64,000 nt of DNA from Actinomycetes bacterium (lineage in GTDB: Bacteria; Actinomycetota; Acidimicrobiia; Acidimicrobiales; Acidimicrobilacustridaceae): NCBI GenBank assembly GCA_029782025.1, contig JAKOVR010000105.1, forward strand, positions 1 through 64,000. The letters run 5' to 3'. The notes below the pieces were generated by a model. The model worked only from the letters and a program-made list of their open reading frames with translations, ran no database searches and was not told where the DNA came from. A program made the translations under genes and the position numbers. Shown here in pieces: positions 52,451 through 60,717 of this stretch; the first letter of the stretch is position 1, and every line of letters begins with the position of its first letter.

Positions 52451-53386
52451 GTGACCGACGACGACCTCTCCCCCACCCAGCGCCGCCTCGTCGAGGTCCT
52501 CGGCGCCCGCGGCACCGAGCGGCCCGCCTTCCCCGAGGGAACGGGCGAGGCGGTCCGCGCCGACCTCGAGGCCCGCCTCGCCCCGATCGTGGCGCCGCTG
52601 CCCGAGGACGCGGTCCCGCTGTGGGTGAACAAGCACGACCTGTCGTCGATCCACGGGTGCGAGGGCCGGTACCTGGCCGAGCAGGCCGAACCCTTCGCCT
52701 GGACCGTCCCGATGGCCCGGGGCACGGTGGCCCACAAGGCCATCGAGCTCAGCCTCGGCTGGCGGGGCGAGGTCCTCCCCATGGCCCTCGTCGACGAGGC
52801 GGTGGCCCGGCTCGAAGCCGGCGAGCGCAGCCTGGGCGAGTTCCTGCAGCGGGCCAGCGAGGCCGACCTGGCCGAGCTGCGGGCCGAGGCCAACGAACGG
52901 GTGGCGGCGTTCCTCGAGCTGTTCCCGCCGCTGAAGCGGGAGTGGCGCCCGGTGATGGAGGCCCGGCTGCGGGCCGAGCTGTGCGACGACCGGCTGGTGC
53001 TCAACGGCAAGGTCGACCTCACCCTCGGCCGGGCCGTGGGCCTGACGGCGGGGAAGGTGCTGGTCGACTTCAAGACCGGTGGGCCGGCCCTCGCGCACCG
53101 CGACGACCTCCGCTTCTACGCCGTGCTCGAGACGCTCCGGTTGGGCGTGCCGCCCCGGCGGCTGGCCACGGTGTACCTCGACAGCGGCCGCATCGACGCC
53201 GAGGACGTCACCGAGGGCCTGCTCGACGCCAGCGTCCGGCGAGTGGCCGACGGCGTGGCCCGCCTGGTGTCGCTGGCCCGGGCCCCCGACGACGCGGTGC
53301 TGCGACCGGGCAGCGCCTGCCGGTGGTGCGTGCGGCTCGAGTCGTGCGCCACCGGCCAGGCCCACCTGGCCGACGAGGACGCCTGA
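52451..53386 (+). CDS. PD-(D/E)XK nuclease with predicted [4Fe-4S] site
   Basis: This 311-residue protein is a RecB-like nuclease domain. The motif order is ARGTVAHKAIE, LNGKVDLTLG and VLVDFKTGGPALAHRDDLRFYAVL, with the expected Glu/Asp-x-Lys residues. Cys70 (SIHGCEGRYL) and Cys290, Cys293 and Cys299 (SACRWCVRLESC) give the C-n-C-x2-C-x5-C arrangement of Fe-S nucleases such as AddB, Cas4 and Dna2. It should cut or trim DNA ends. It stands alone, with no helicase or CRISPR gene nearby. GTG at 52451 is the start. Confidence 0.85.
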   Translation: MTDDDLSPTQRRLVEVLGARGTERPAFPEGTGEAVRADLEARLAPIVAPLPEDAVPLWVNKHDLSSIHGCEGRYLAEQAEPFAWTVPMARGTVAHKAIELSLGWRGEVLPMALVDEAVARLEAGERSLGEFLQRASEADLAELRAEANERVAAFLELFPPLKREWRPVMEARLRAELCDDRLVLNGKVDLTLGRAVGLTAGKVLVDFKTGGPALAHRDDLRFYAVLETLRLGVPPRRLATVYLDSGRIDAEDVTEGLLDASVRRVADGVARLVSLARAPDDAVLRPGSACRWCVRLESCATGQAHLADEDA

Positions 53387-53387
53387 C

Positions 53388-55091
53388 CTACTGCTTGATC
53401 CAGACCTCGCCGATCCAGGACTTCTCGCCGAGCGTCTGGATCGAGCCGTTGGCGGCGGGGTAGATGCCGTTGACCCGCTTGTTGGCGGCCAGGTTCCACA
53501 CCACGCGGCCCAGCCAGATGTAGGGCACCTGCTCGGCCATGCGGGTGGCCACCTTCTTGTAGGCCGCGTCCTTGGCCTGGGGGGTCGTGGCGGCCAGGGC
53601 GTCGTCGATCGCCTTGTCGATCTCGGCGTCCTTGAACCGGGCGGTGTTCAGCGAGACGCCGCCCTTGGGCAGGATGCTCTCGGACCGCCACCAGATCGTG
53701 TCGGCGTCGGGGTCGGGCATGCCGAAGTTGCGCCAGATGCTGACCTGGTAGTCGCCGGTGACGACGTGGGCGATGAGTTGGGCCTGGCCGAGGGAACGGA
53801 TCGTGACCTTCATGCCGGCCGCCCGCATCATGTCGACGAGGAGCTGGGCCTCGGTCCGGTCGCTCGGGTCGTCGCCGGCGGTGTACTCGAACTCGAGCGA
53901 CTTGCCGGTCTTGGTCTCGTACTCCTTGACCAGCTTCTTGGCCTCGTCGAGGTTGAACGAGGGGTAGCCGCTGTTGTCGGAGTAGCCGGGCTGGGTCGGG
54001 CCGAAGGGGCTGTTCAGCGGCTGCTTGACGTCCTGGGTGATCTCCTTGCGCCACTTGGCCGTGTCGACGGCGTAGGCCACGGCCTTGCGGGCCGACAGCT
54101 CATTGAAGGGCGCCTCCTCGGTGTTGATCGAGAGGAAGTCCTTCTCGCCGTCCGAATACTCCACCCGCTTGATGTTGTCGAGGCCGCGGAGGGTCACCGT
54201 CTGGTTCGGCTTCACCGTGTGGATGAGATCGAGGTCGCCGCTCTGGAACTCGCGCATGCGGCGGTCCTCGTCGACGCGGACCCGGAACTCGATCGCGTCG
54301 AGGTACGGGAGGGCCCGACCGCCGCTGTCCTTGCGCCAGTACGACGGGTTCTTCTTCAGCTGCCACACCTCGTTCATGGTGTGCTTGTCGTACATGAACG
54401 GGCCGGTGCCGATCGGGGTGTAGGCCAGCTGCGGGTCGTCGATCATCTTCGGGTGCATCACGTACCCGATCTGGGTCGTGAGGGCGACGGGGAAGGCCAC
54501 CCATGGCTGGGAGAGCTTGACCACGACCTTGTCCTTGGCCGGCGCCTCGATGGCGCTGACGGTCCGGAAGAAGGCCGACGTGATGGCCGACCGCTGGAAC
54601 ATCTCGAAGTCGGCCTTGACCGCCGCGCTGTCGAGGGCGTCGCCGTTGTGGAAGGTGACGCCGGGCCGGAGGGTGATGGTCCACGTCTTGGCGCCGTCGC
54701 TGCCCTCGATCGATTGGGCGAGGAAGGGGACGGGCTTGCCGTCCTTGTCGAGGGTGGCGAGCGAGTCGAAGACCGAGGACGCGACGAAGTAGCCCGACGC
54801 GGCGAAGGGCACGCGGCTCGGGTCGAGAGCTTCGGTCTCGGCCTCGACCCCCATGATCAGGCGCCCGCCCGGGGTGGGCGTGGCGTCATCGGTAGGACCG
54901 AAGACCCGGGTGTTGGGTGCGGCCGACCCGCCGGCGCTGCGGCCGCCGGCCGACGTTCCCTGGGACCCGCTCGCCGCGGGCGTGTCGTTCTTGGCACAGG
55001 CCGCCGATGCCAGGACGAGCACGGCCAGCGCGGCCGCACACGCGGCCTGAACGCGGCGCGACGAACGAAGGGGGTGCGGATGCAACAACAT
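53388..55091 (-). CDS. family 5 solute-binding lipoprotein
   Basis: This 567-residue protein is a second DppA/OppA-type solute-binding protein. It has a signal ending LVLASAAC, a Ser/Gly linker, GVEAETEALDPSRVPF and TWTITLRPGVTFHNGDALDSAAV. It differs clearly in sequence from the one at 28885, so a different ligand is likely. TAGGGT about 27 bases before the ATG at 55091 and GGGAGA as ribosome site suggest a leadered transcript. The stop is only one base from the convergent nuclease stop. No permease gene is adjacent; a GH31 gene is upstream on the same strand, so a glycoside might be the ligand. Confidence 0.88.
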   Translation of the reverse strand: MLLHPHPLRSSRRVQAACAAALAVLVLASAACAKNDTPAASGSQGTSAGGRSAGGSAAPNTRVFGPTDDATPTPGGRLIMGVEAETEALDPSRVPFAASGYFVASSVFDSLATLDKDGKPVPFLAQSIEGSDGAKTWTITLRPGVTFHNGDALDSAAVKADFEMFQRSAITSAFFRTVSAIEAPAKDKVVVKLSQPWVAFPVALTTQIGYVMHPKMIDDPQLAYTPIGTGPFMYDKHTMNEVWQLKKNPSYWRKDSGGRALPYLDAIEFRVRVDEDRRMREFQSGDLDLIHTVKPNQTVTLRGLDNIKRVEYSDGEKDFLSINTEEAPFNELSARKAVAYAVDTAKWRKEITQDVKQPLNSPFGPTQPGYSDNSGYPSFNLDEAKKLVKEYETKTGKSLEFEYTAGDDPSDRTEAQLLVDMMRAAGMKVTIRSLGQAQLIAHVVTGDYQVSIWRNFGMPDPDADTIWWRSESILPKGGVSLNTARFKDAEIDKAIDDALAATTPQAKDAAYKKVATRMAEQVPYIWLGRVVWNLAANKRVNGIYPAANGSIQTLGEKSWIGEVWIKQ

Positions 55092-55162
55092 GCAGGATTC
55101 TCCCGGCCGAACGGACCCGAGACCCTAGCCCGCGTCCAGTGAGACAGTCCGGTCCGCGACGG

Positions 55163-57412
55163 TCACGACGGCGGGCGGACGGCGCCACCCTCCCGCACGT
55201 AGAGCGGCAGCCGGTCCACCGGTGCGGCCACCGTCCGCTCCACCGGACCCTGGGTCACGGTGCCGTCCCACCAGTCGACCCACCGGCCGGGCGGGAACCA
55301 CACGGAGCGCTCCCGGTCCCCCACCCGCCACACGGGGGCGACGAGCACGTCGGGGCCGAGGGTCCACTCGTCCCAGCGGTTGCGGGCGGCGGCCTCCGTG
55401 GGCCACGTGAACACGAGCGGACGGACGAGGGTGAGACCGGTGCGGTGGTTCTCGTCGGCCAGCCGGCCGAGGTACGGCGCCAGCTGGGCGTGGAGCTCGA
55501 CGTAGCGCCGGTAGGTGCCGAGGAGCTCGGCATCGAGGGTGCCGCCGGGGCCGGCGTCCCACGGGGCGGGGCCCTTCCCGTGGAAGCGCATGAGGGGGCT
55601 GGCCGCGCCCACCTCGACCCAGCGCTGGTAGAGCTCGCGGCCGAACTCGCGGTCGCCGCCGGACCAGTCGGAGTAGCCGGCGATGTCGGAGCCCCAGTAC
55701 GCGGTCCCCATGAACGCCGCCCGTTGGATGGAGATCAGCACGGAGCGGAGGCCCTTGTCGGTGACGGGCGTGGTCTCGGGCTGCTCGGGGATCAGGATGC
55801 CTTCGCGGCTGTGGGTGTCGCCGCCCCATCGCATCACGAAGGCCTGGCTGCCGGTGTAGGCGCCGCGGGCGATGAGCCAGCCGCTCCCGTCGGGCCGCGC
55901 CTCGTCCATGGCCTCGCGCCAGAGGCGGTCGAACAGCACGACGTAGTCGTTGTGGACCTCCCGGCCGGTGCGGCCGTCGTGGTACACGTCGGTGGCTTGC
56001 GAGGTGACGTCGCCTTCCTCGCCGCGGTCCATGAAGAACCCGTCGATGTACCGACCCTCGGGGCCCCGGAGGAACGCCACCAGCTTGCCCTTGATCCACG
56101 CCCGGGCATCAGGGTGGGTGAGGTCGAGGGCCCGCGGCGAGTTGGGGGCGAGGAAGCCCTTGACCTTGGCCTCTTCGCCGAGCGGGCCGATGGCCCACGG
56201 GCTGGTCCACACCTCCATGTGCCAGCCCGCCTTCTGCATCTCGGCCAGCATCTGTTCGGCGTTGGGGAATCGGACGGGGTCGAACCGGAAGTCGCCGTAG
56301 CCCTCCTGGCCGACGGCCCACGGTCGGTCGAAGTGGAAGACGCCGGGAGGGATGTGGTGGTCGTCGTAGGCCTGCAGGTCGCGGGCGACGTCGGCGTTGA
56401 TCGTGATGCCGTGCCACTCGGCGGTGGGGCCCGAGCGGTACTCGTCCCGTCCCCGCCAGGTGGTGAACACCGGATCCGGCGGGCGGGGTGGGCGGCCGGT
56501 GAGCCGGGTGTACTCGTCGAGGATCTGGGCGTGACCCGGGCCGTGGAAGAGGTGGAAGCTGCCCTCCTTGGCGGTGGGCGAGAGCTCGAAGCGGACGTCG
56601 ATCACGTTGGGATCGGTCTTACCGATGTCGTAGACACCGGGCATCGTGCCGTCGACGAGGAGGCCGTAGCCCTTCGAGGACTGGTAGAAGGGCGCGTAGC
56701 CCGAGATGGTCGCCCGGGTGTACATGGTGACGACCTCGCCCGACCGGTCGAGCGAGCCCACCTCCGCCGGCGTCCACTCCGAGGCGTTCATGTCGTCGAC
56801 GATGCGTTCGGTCAGGCCGTAGATGGCTTCGTCGGGCGCCTTGGCCAGCGAGATGCCCCACTCGGTGACGCCGGCGGGGTCGTCGGGCTTCAGGACGAAC
56901 TGCACGGTCTGGTTGGTGACGGGGAGGACGGTGAGCGTCGCCGTCGCGCCGTCGGTGAAGGTGAGTGACGCCGTCGGTACGCCGTCCTCGATGCCGAGCT
57001 CGGCCGACCGCACCGGCGTGCGGGCGCCATCGCGCACCAGGTACAGGCCGTCGGTGGGCTGGACGGGGTCGGGGTAGCTCGACGACGTCGACGAGCCGAC
57101 GAGCAGGCCGCCGTCGTCACGGGCCACGAAGGCGAACGACGTACGGCGACCCAGGAGGCTGACCTGGAGGGGCCCGGTGGTAGCGAACACCTCCTGCTCC
57201 TCGAGATCGGTCACCTCGGTGAATCGGGGTGCCCGTTCCGGGAGAACGGTGCCAGATGCCTCACCCCGGGCGCTTCCCGTTGTCGTGCCCCCGGTCCGGA
57301 TCGTCGCGGTGGTCGCAGGTTTGGGGTCGCTCCCGGTGCACGCGCCGGCCAGGACCAGCAGGGCCACCGTCGCCGACGCCGCCACCCGGCGGGACAAGCT
57401 CGGTGTGTGCAT
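55163..57412 (-). CDS. GH31-family glycosidase lipoprotein
   Basis: This 749-residue protein has a lipoprotein signal (VALLVLAGAC), an N-terminal beta-sandwich and a GH31 catalytic barrel. The nucleophile Asp is in DGFFMDRGEEGD and the acid/base Asp in RWGGDTHS, with YWGSDIAGY and a C-terminal PLYVREGGAVR. GH31 enzymes are alpha-glucosidases, alpha-xylosidases or sulfoquinovosidases; the WRGRDEYRSGPTAEW stretch does not settle which. The ATG at 57412 is chosen over an upstream GTG frame because it gives the complete signal. It may act together with the solute-binding lipoprotein downstream. Confidence 0.88.
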   Translation of the reverse strand: MHTPSLSRRVAASATVALLVLAGACTGSDPKPATTATIRTGGTTTGSARGEASGTVLPERAPRFTEVTDLEEQEVFATTGPLQVSLLGRRTSFAFVARDDGGLLVGSSTSSSYPDPVQPTDGLYLVRDGARTPVRSAELGIEDGVPTASLTFTDGATATLTVLPVTNQTVQFVLKPDDPAGVTEWGISLAKAPDEAIYGLTERIVDDMNASEWTPAEVGSLDRSGEVVTMYTRATISGYAPFYQSSKGYGLLVDGTMPGVYDIGKTDPNVIDVRFELSPTAKEGSFHLFHGPGHAQILDEYTRLTGRPPRPPDPVFTTWRGRDEYRSGPTAEWHGITINADVARDLQAYDDHHIPPGVFHFDRPWAVGQEGYGDFRFDPVRFPNAEQMLAEMQKAGWHMEVWTSPWAIGPLGEEAKVKGFLAPNSPRALDLTHPDARAWIKGKLVAFLRGPEGRYIDGFFMDRGEEGDVTSQATDVYHDGRTGREVHNDYVVLFDRLWREAMDEARPDGSGWLIARGAYTGSQAFVMRWGGDTHSREGILIPEQPETTPVTDKGLRSVLISIQRAAFMGTAYWGSDIAGYSDWSGGDREFGRELYQRWVEVGAASPLMRFHGKGPAPWDAGPGGTLDAELLGTYRRYVELHAQLAPYLGRLADENHRTGLTLVRPLVFTWPTEAAARNRWDEWTLGPDVLVAPVWRVGDRERSVWFPPGRWVDWWDGTVTQGPVERTVAAPVDRLPLYVREGGAVRPPS

Positions 57413-57464
57413 CGGCGCCCCGGAGGGCGCCTCCGCACCCACTGTCGCCCCAGAGGTCACGCGC

Positions 57465-58973
57465 TCACGCACCCAAGAGGTTCACGTTGTTGCCGCCGTC
57501 GGTGAGGGTGACGGCGCGGCCGACCCACTCCTCGGACTCCATGGCGGTGAGGATGTCGGGGTCGAGGGCCTTGGCGTAGCAGCGCTCGCCCGAGGGCAGG
57601 TCGCACACGGCGAGAGCCCACTCGGGGCCCCCATCGCGGCCGTGGACCACCGAGTAGGTGGCGACGGTGGCGGCGCCGGTGGCCGTGGGGGCGACCGCCT
57701 TCTTGCCGCGGGTGTCGAGGCGGGCCTGGACGGCGGCCGGCTCGCCGAGCACCGAGGTGGCCGGGCTCGGGGGCGGGACGCTGGACCACAGCCCGAAGGC
57801 GTGCTTGGTCATGTGCATCCCGACGCCGCTGGTGAGGCCGAACGAGCCGGGGGCGGCCCGCAGCACGTCGACCATCGTGGCGATCGAGTGGCCGAGGTAG
57901 TTCGAACCCGGACCGCCGTGGTACGGCAGGCCGCCCGTGACCGTGAGCCCGCGCGGATCGTCGGGCGAGATCCCGAGCGCGTCGCAGGCATGGTGCACCG
58001 ACGACGCGAAGCACGAGTACAGGTCGAGGTGGGCAACGTCGTCGATCCCCACGCCGCCGCTGGCCAGCACCGAACGAGACACCTCGGCCATCCCCGGCAC
58101 CTCGGCGAACGAGTTGTGCTCGGCCAGGTAGTACGGGTCGGTGCCGTAGCCGATGCCGCGCAGGTACACCCGCCGATCCGCCGGCACGCCCAAGGCATCG
58201 GCCGCGCCATGGGACGCCACGATCACCGCCGCGGCCATGTCGACGTCCATGATCGCCACGCTGCGCTTGGTGTAGGGGTAGCCGACCATCCGGTTGTCGG
58301 CGGTGGGGGTGGCGATCTCGTCGGGCGTGTAGGCGGTGGGGAACCAGGCCCCGGGGTTGGTGGCGGCCACGGCCGACAGCGGGGCCATGGTGCGGCCGAT
58401 CGTGGCCCGGTAGGCGTCGGGCTCGACGCCGAGCCTGGCCCGCCGGCCGATGTCCCACATGGCGAACGTGAGCCAGGCCTGGAACACCTCGTGGCTGATC
58501 TCGGTGTCGAGGAAGGGTGCTTCGAGCGGGAACGGCTTGCGCTCGGGGTCACGGAACGACCACTGCGGCTTCTCCCCCGCCTTCTTCATGCGCCGCACCG
58601 TGGCCAGCGCCTCGGCCCCGACCACACACCCGACGTCGATCTGGCCGGCCACGATCCGCTCGGCCAGCGACCGCAGCTCCTGGAGAGGCCGGGTGCCTCC
58701 GATGCCCGTGTACCCCTGATCCGCCGGCACGATCCCCAAACGCTCGGCCAGCCGACCGGCCGGATCGTCGTAGTTCCAGCTCTGGGTGTAGATCACCCGG
58801 AGGGCGCCGATGGAGAGGCCCGGGGCCCCGGCGTCGGCCGCCGCCGCCCGCACGACCTCCTCCCACATGGCCAGGGGTTCGGGGGCGCAGCCGTCGGCCA
58901 ACGACGGGTCATCGGGCCGCCACGTGCGCTGCCCGACCCCGATGACACAGACGGCCCGCGGGTCGACGCTCAT
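57465..58973 (-). CDS. thiolase-like (acetyl-CoA acetyltransferase family) protein
   Basis: This 502-residue protein is of the SCP2/thiolase group: AVCVIGVGQRTW at the N-terminus, AYRATIGRTMAPLSAVAATNPGAWFPTAY, DVAHLDLYSCFASSVHHACDALGISPDDPRGLTVTGGLPYHGGPGSNYL, and a C-terminal domain after residue 400 with VVHGRDGGPEWALAVCDLPSGERCYAKA, an OB-like extension. The classical Cys of thiolase I is not obvious at the normal place, so it may be a non-canonical condensing or cleaving enzyme. It lies 61 bases after the enoyl-CoA hydratase gene on the same strand. Confidence 0.85.
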   Translation of the reverse strand: MSVDPRAVCVIGVGQRTWRPDDPSLADGCAPEPLAMWEEVVRAAAADAGAPGLSIGALRVIYTQSWNYDDPAGRLAERLGIVPADQGYTGIGGTRPLQELRSLAERIVAGQIDVGCVVGAEALATVRRMKKAGEKPQWSFRDPERKPFPLEAPFLDTEISHEVFQAWLTFAMWDIGRRARLGVEPDAYRATIGRTMAPLSAVAATNPGAWFPTAYTPDEIATPTADNRMVGYPYTKRSVAIMDVDMAAAVIVASHGAADALGVPADRRVYLRGIGYGTDPYYLAEHNSFAEVPGMAEVSRSVLASGGVGIDDVAHLDLYSCFASSVHHACDALGISPDDPRGLTVTGGLPYHGGPGSNYLGHSIATMVDVLRAAPGSFGLTSGVGMHMTKHAFGLWSSVPPPSPATSVLGEPAAVQARLDTRGKKAVAPTATGAATVATYSVVHGRDGGPEWALAVCDLPSGERCYAKALDPDILTAMESEEWVGRAVTLTDGGNNVNLLGA

Positions 58974-59034
58974 CCGGATCCCCGCTCGGTGTGGGCATCG
59001 TCGCCCAAGGGCTCCTCAGCACCCACGCTCGCGC

Positions 59035-59862
59035 TCATGAACCGCTCCACTGGGGCGGCCGCTTCTCGGCGAAGGCCTTGGGGCCCTCCTTGGCATCGGC
59101 GGTGGCGAAGATCTTCGTGCTGAGCTCCTGCTCGATGCCGTAGGCCTCGTCGAGGGTCGTGGACAGGCCGCGCAGCACGCTCTCCTTGGTGGCCTGCACG
59201 GCGAGGGGGGCGTTGACGGTGATCCGACGCGCCCACTCGAAGGCCCGGGCCAGCAGCTCGTCCTCGGGCACGATCTCGTTGATCAGGCCGAGCTTCAGCG
59301 CCCGCGAGGCGGGGAAGGCCTCGGCCGTGAGGAGGAACTCCATGGCCGCCGGGAACGAGAGCTGACGGGGAAGGCGGGCGGTGGTGCCGCCGCCGGCGAA
59401 GAGGCCCCGCTTGGGCTCCATCACCCCGAAGGTGGCGTGCTCGGTGGCGATGCGGATGTCGACGCCGCCGAGCATCTCCATCCCGCCGGCCACGCACGGC
59501 CCGTTGATGGCGGCGATGATCGGCTTGTAGATCTTGGCGTCGCGCAGCACGGCCCGGGTGCCGTCGGACAGGCGGCAGCCGTCGATCTCGGTCACCTCGC
59601 CCTTGCCGATCTCCTTGGCCAGCGCCGTCACCTGGGGGATGTAGGTCTTCAGGTCGGCCCCCGACATGAAGTTGCGCTCCACCCCGGTCACGATGGCCAG
59701 CCACACGTCGTCGTCGTAGCGGACCTGCTTCCAGGCGCCGGCCAGGTCGCGGAAGTGGTACATGTCGAGCGAGTTGCGGCTCTCGGGCCGGTCGATCGTG
59801 ATGAGCACCACGTGCTCGAGGCCGGGTTCGGCGTTGGGGTGCTTCTCGTAGTGGATCGGCAT
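59035..59862 (-). CDS. enoyl-CoA hydratase/isomerase family protein
   Basis: This 275-residue crotonase-fold protein has the oxyanion elements SRNSLDMYHFRDL, GVERNFMSGADLKTY and INGPCVAGGMEMLGGVDIRIA, with RGLFAGGGTTARLPRQL near the substrate region. Exact reaction is uncertain. The ATG at 59862 is preceded by GAGGGGAG and by an operator-like repeat that lies just after TAGGGT (59920-59915, minus strand), which overlaps the SDR stop. With the thiolase-like gene downstream it suggests a beta-oxidation-type branch, perhaps of steroids or other large acyl groups. Confidence 0.92.
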   Translation of the reverse strand: MPIHYEKHPNAEPGLEHVVLITIDRPESRNSLDMYHFRDLAGAWKQVRYDDDVWLAIVTGVERNFMSGADLKTYIPQVTALAKEIGKGEVTEIDGCRLSDGTRAVLRDAKIYKPIIAAINGPCVAGGMEMLGGVDIRIATEHATFGVMEPKRGLFAGGGTTARLPRQLSFPAAMEFLLTAEAFPASRALKLGLINEIVPEDELLARAFEWARRITVNAPLAVQATKESVLRGLSTTLDEAYGIEQELSTKIFATADAKEGPKAFAEKRPPQWSGS

Positions 59863-59887
59863 CGGTCGCTGGCTCCCCTCGACTCCG

Positions 59888-59907
59888 ACCTGACACCGAC
59901 GTCAGGT
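59888..59907. promoter_or_regulatory. operator-like repeat of enoyl-CoA hydratase gene
   Basis: ACCTGAC (59888-59894) and GTCAGGT (59901-59907) are perfect 7-base arms around a 6-base spacer. It lies between the TAGGGT -10 box and the ribosome binding site. A related sequence, 15 of 20 positions identical, lies at 60701-60720. Confidence 0.65.
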
Positions 59908-59917
59908 GGCCGACACC

Positions 59918-60691
59918 CTATTCCCTGGCCGATTCCGTGGCCGCGCCCGGCCGGCTCAGGACCGAGAGGTCGAGCACCGGTGCGAGATCGGTGGCCGGTG
60001 CCTCGAGCCACCGGCGGACGATGGCGGCCGCCGGCACCTCGACCGGCTGGGGGGTGACCTCGTCGAACCAACCGGTGGCGATCCAGCGCTCGAAGTACGC
60101 GCCCATCAGCGCCGGGTCCCAGGCCGCGGCCAGGTCGGTGGTGGTGGGGCCGATCACGATGCGCGTGACCGGCACCCCGGGGAACTCGACCCCGAGCGTG
60201 GCCAGCAGGTGGTTGAGCGCCGCTTTGGTGACGGAGTAGGCCAGCAACCCCTCCAGCGGGGCGTCGACCGAATCGGAGGACAGGGCGGCGAAGCGCCCGC
60301 CGCTGCGGTGCAGGAGCGGCAGGGTGGCGGCGGCGACGTGGGCCGCGCCGACCGTGTTGCTGGCGAACAGCCGCGACCAGTCGGCGGAGCTCATCGCCTC
60401 GAGGGGGGCGAGGTGGGTGACGGCGGCGCAGTACAGGACGGCGTCGAGCCCGCCCCAGACCTCGTCCGCCTGCGCGGCGAAGGAGGCGGCGACACCGTCG
60501 GCGGCGGCGTCGCCCACGAGGGCGAGGGCCGAGCCGGCCGGCCGGTCCTGCACCACCTCGGCCAGGGGTTCGGCCCGCCGCGCGGCCACGGCGACCCGCC
60601 AGCCGGCGTCCCACGCCGCCCGCGCCGTGGCCCGGCCGATGCCGGACGAGGCGCCCACGACGAGGAGCCGTGGCCCGGCGTCGGTTCCCAT
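59918..60691 (-). CDS. short-chain dehydrogenase/reductase
   Basis: This 257-residue protein is an SDR with LLVVGASSGIGRATA at the N-terminus, VLYCAAVTH in place of NNAG, the Ser in AALSSDSVDAP and YSVTKAAL as the active-site YxxxK. The altered NAG motif and the short C-terminus make substrate prediction unsafe. The ATG at 60691 is 21 bases from the divergent ATG at 60712, so both promoters overlap the operator-like sequence. It precedes the enoyl-CoA hydratase gene on the same strand. Confidence 0.88.
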   Translation of the reverse strand: MGTDAGPRLLVVGASSGIGRATARAAWDAGWRVAVAARRAEPLAEVVQDRPAGSALALVGDAAADGVAASFAAQADEVWGGLDAVLYCAAVTHLAPLEAMSSADWSRLFASNTVGAAHVAAATLPLLHRSGGRFAALSSDSVDAPLEGLLAYSVTKAALNHLLATLGVEFPGVPVTRIVIGPTTTDLAAAWDPALMGAYFERWIATGWFDEVTPQPVEVPAAAIVRRWLEAPATDLAPVLDLSVLSRPGAATESARE

Positions 60692-60698
60692 GGCTGGC

Positions 60699-60717
60699 TA
60701 GCATGACACACATGTCA
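60699..60717. promoter_or_regulatory. leaderless promoter and operator over a start codon
   Basis: TAGCAT (60699-60704) ends 7 bases before the ATG at 60712. TGACA (60704-60708) and TGTCA (60713-60717) are inverted arms around CACA, so the repeat spans from the -10 box into the coding sequence. The 60701-60720 stretch matches 15 of 20 positions of the site at 59888. Confidence 0.6.
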
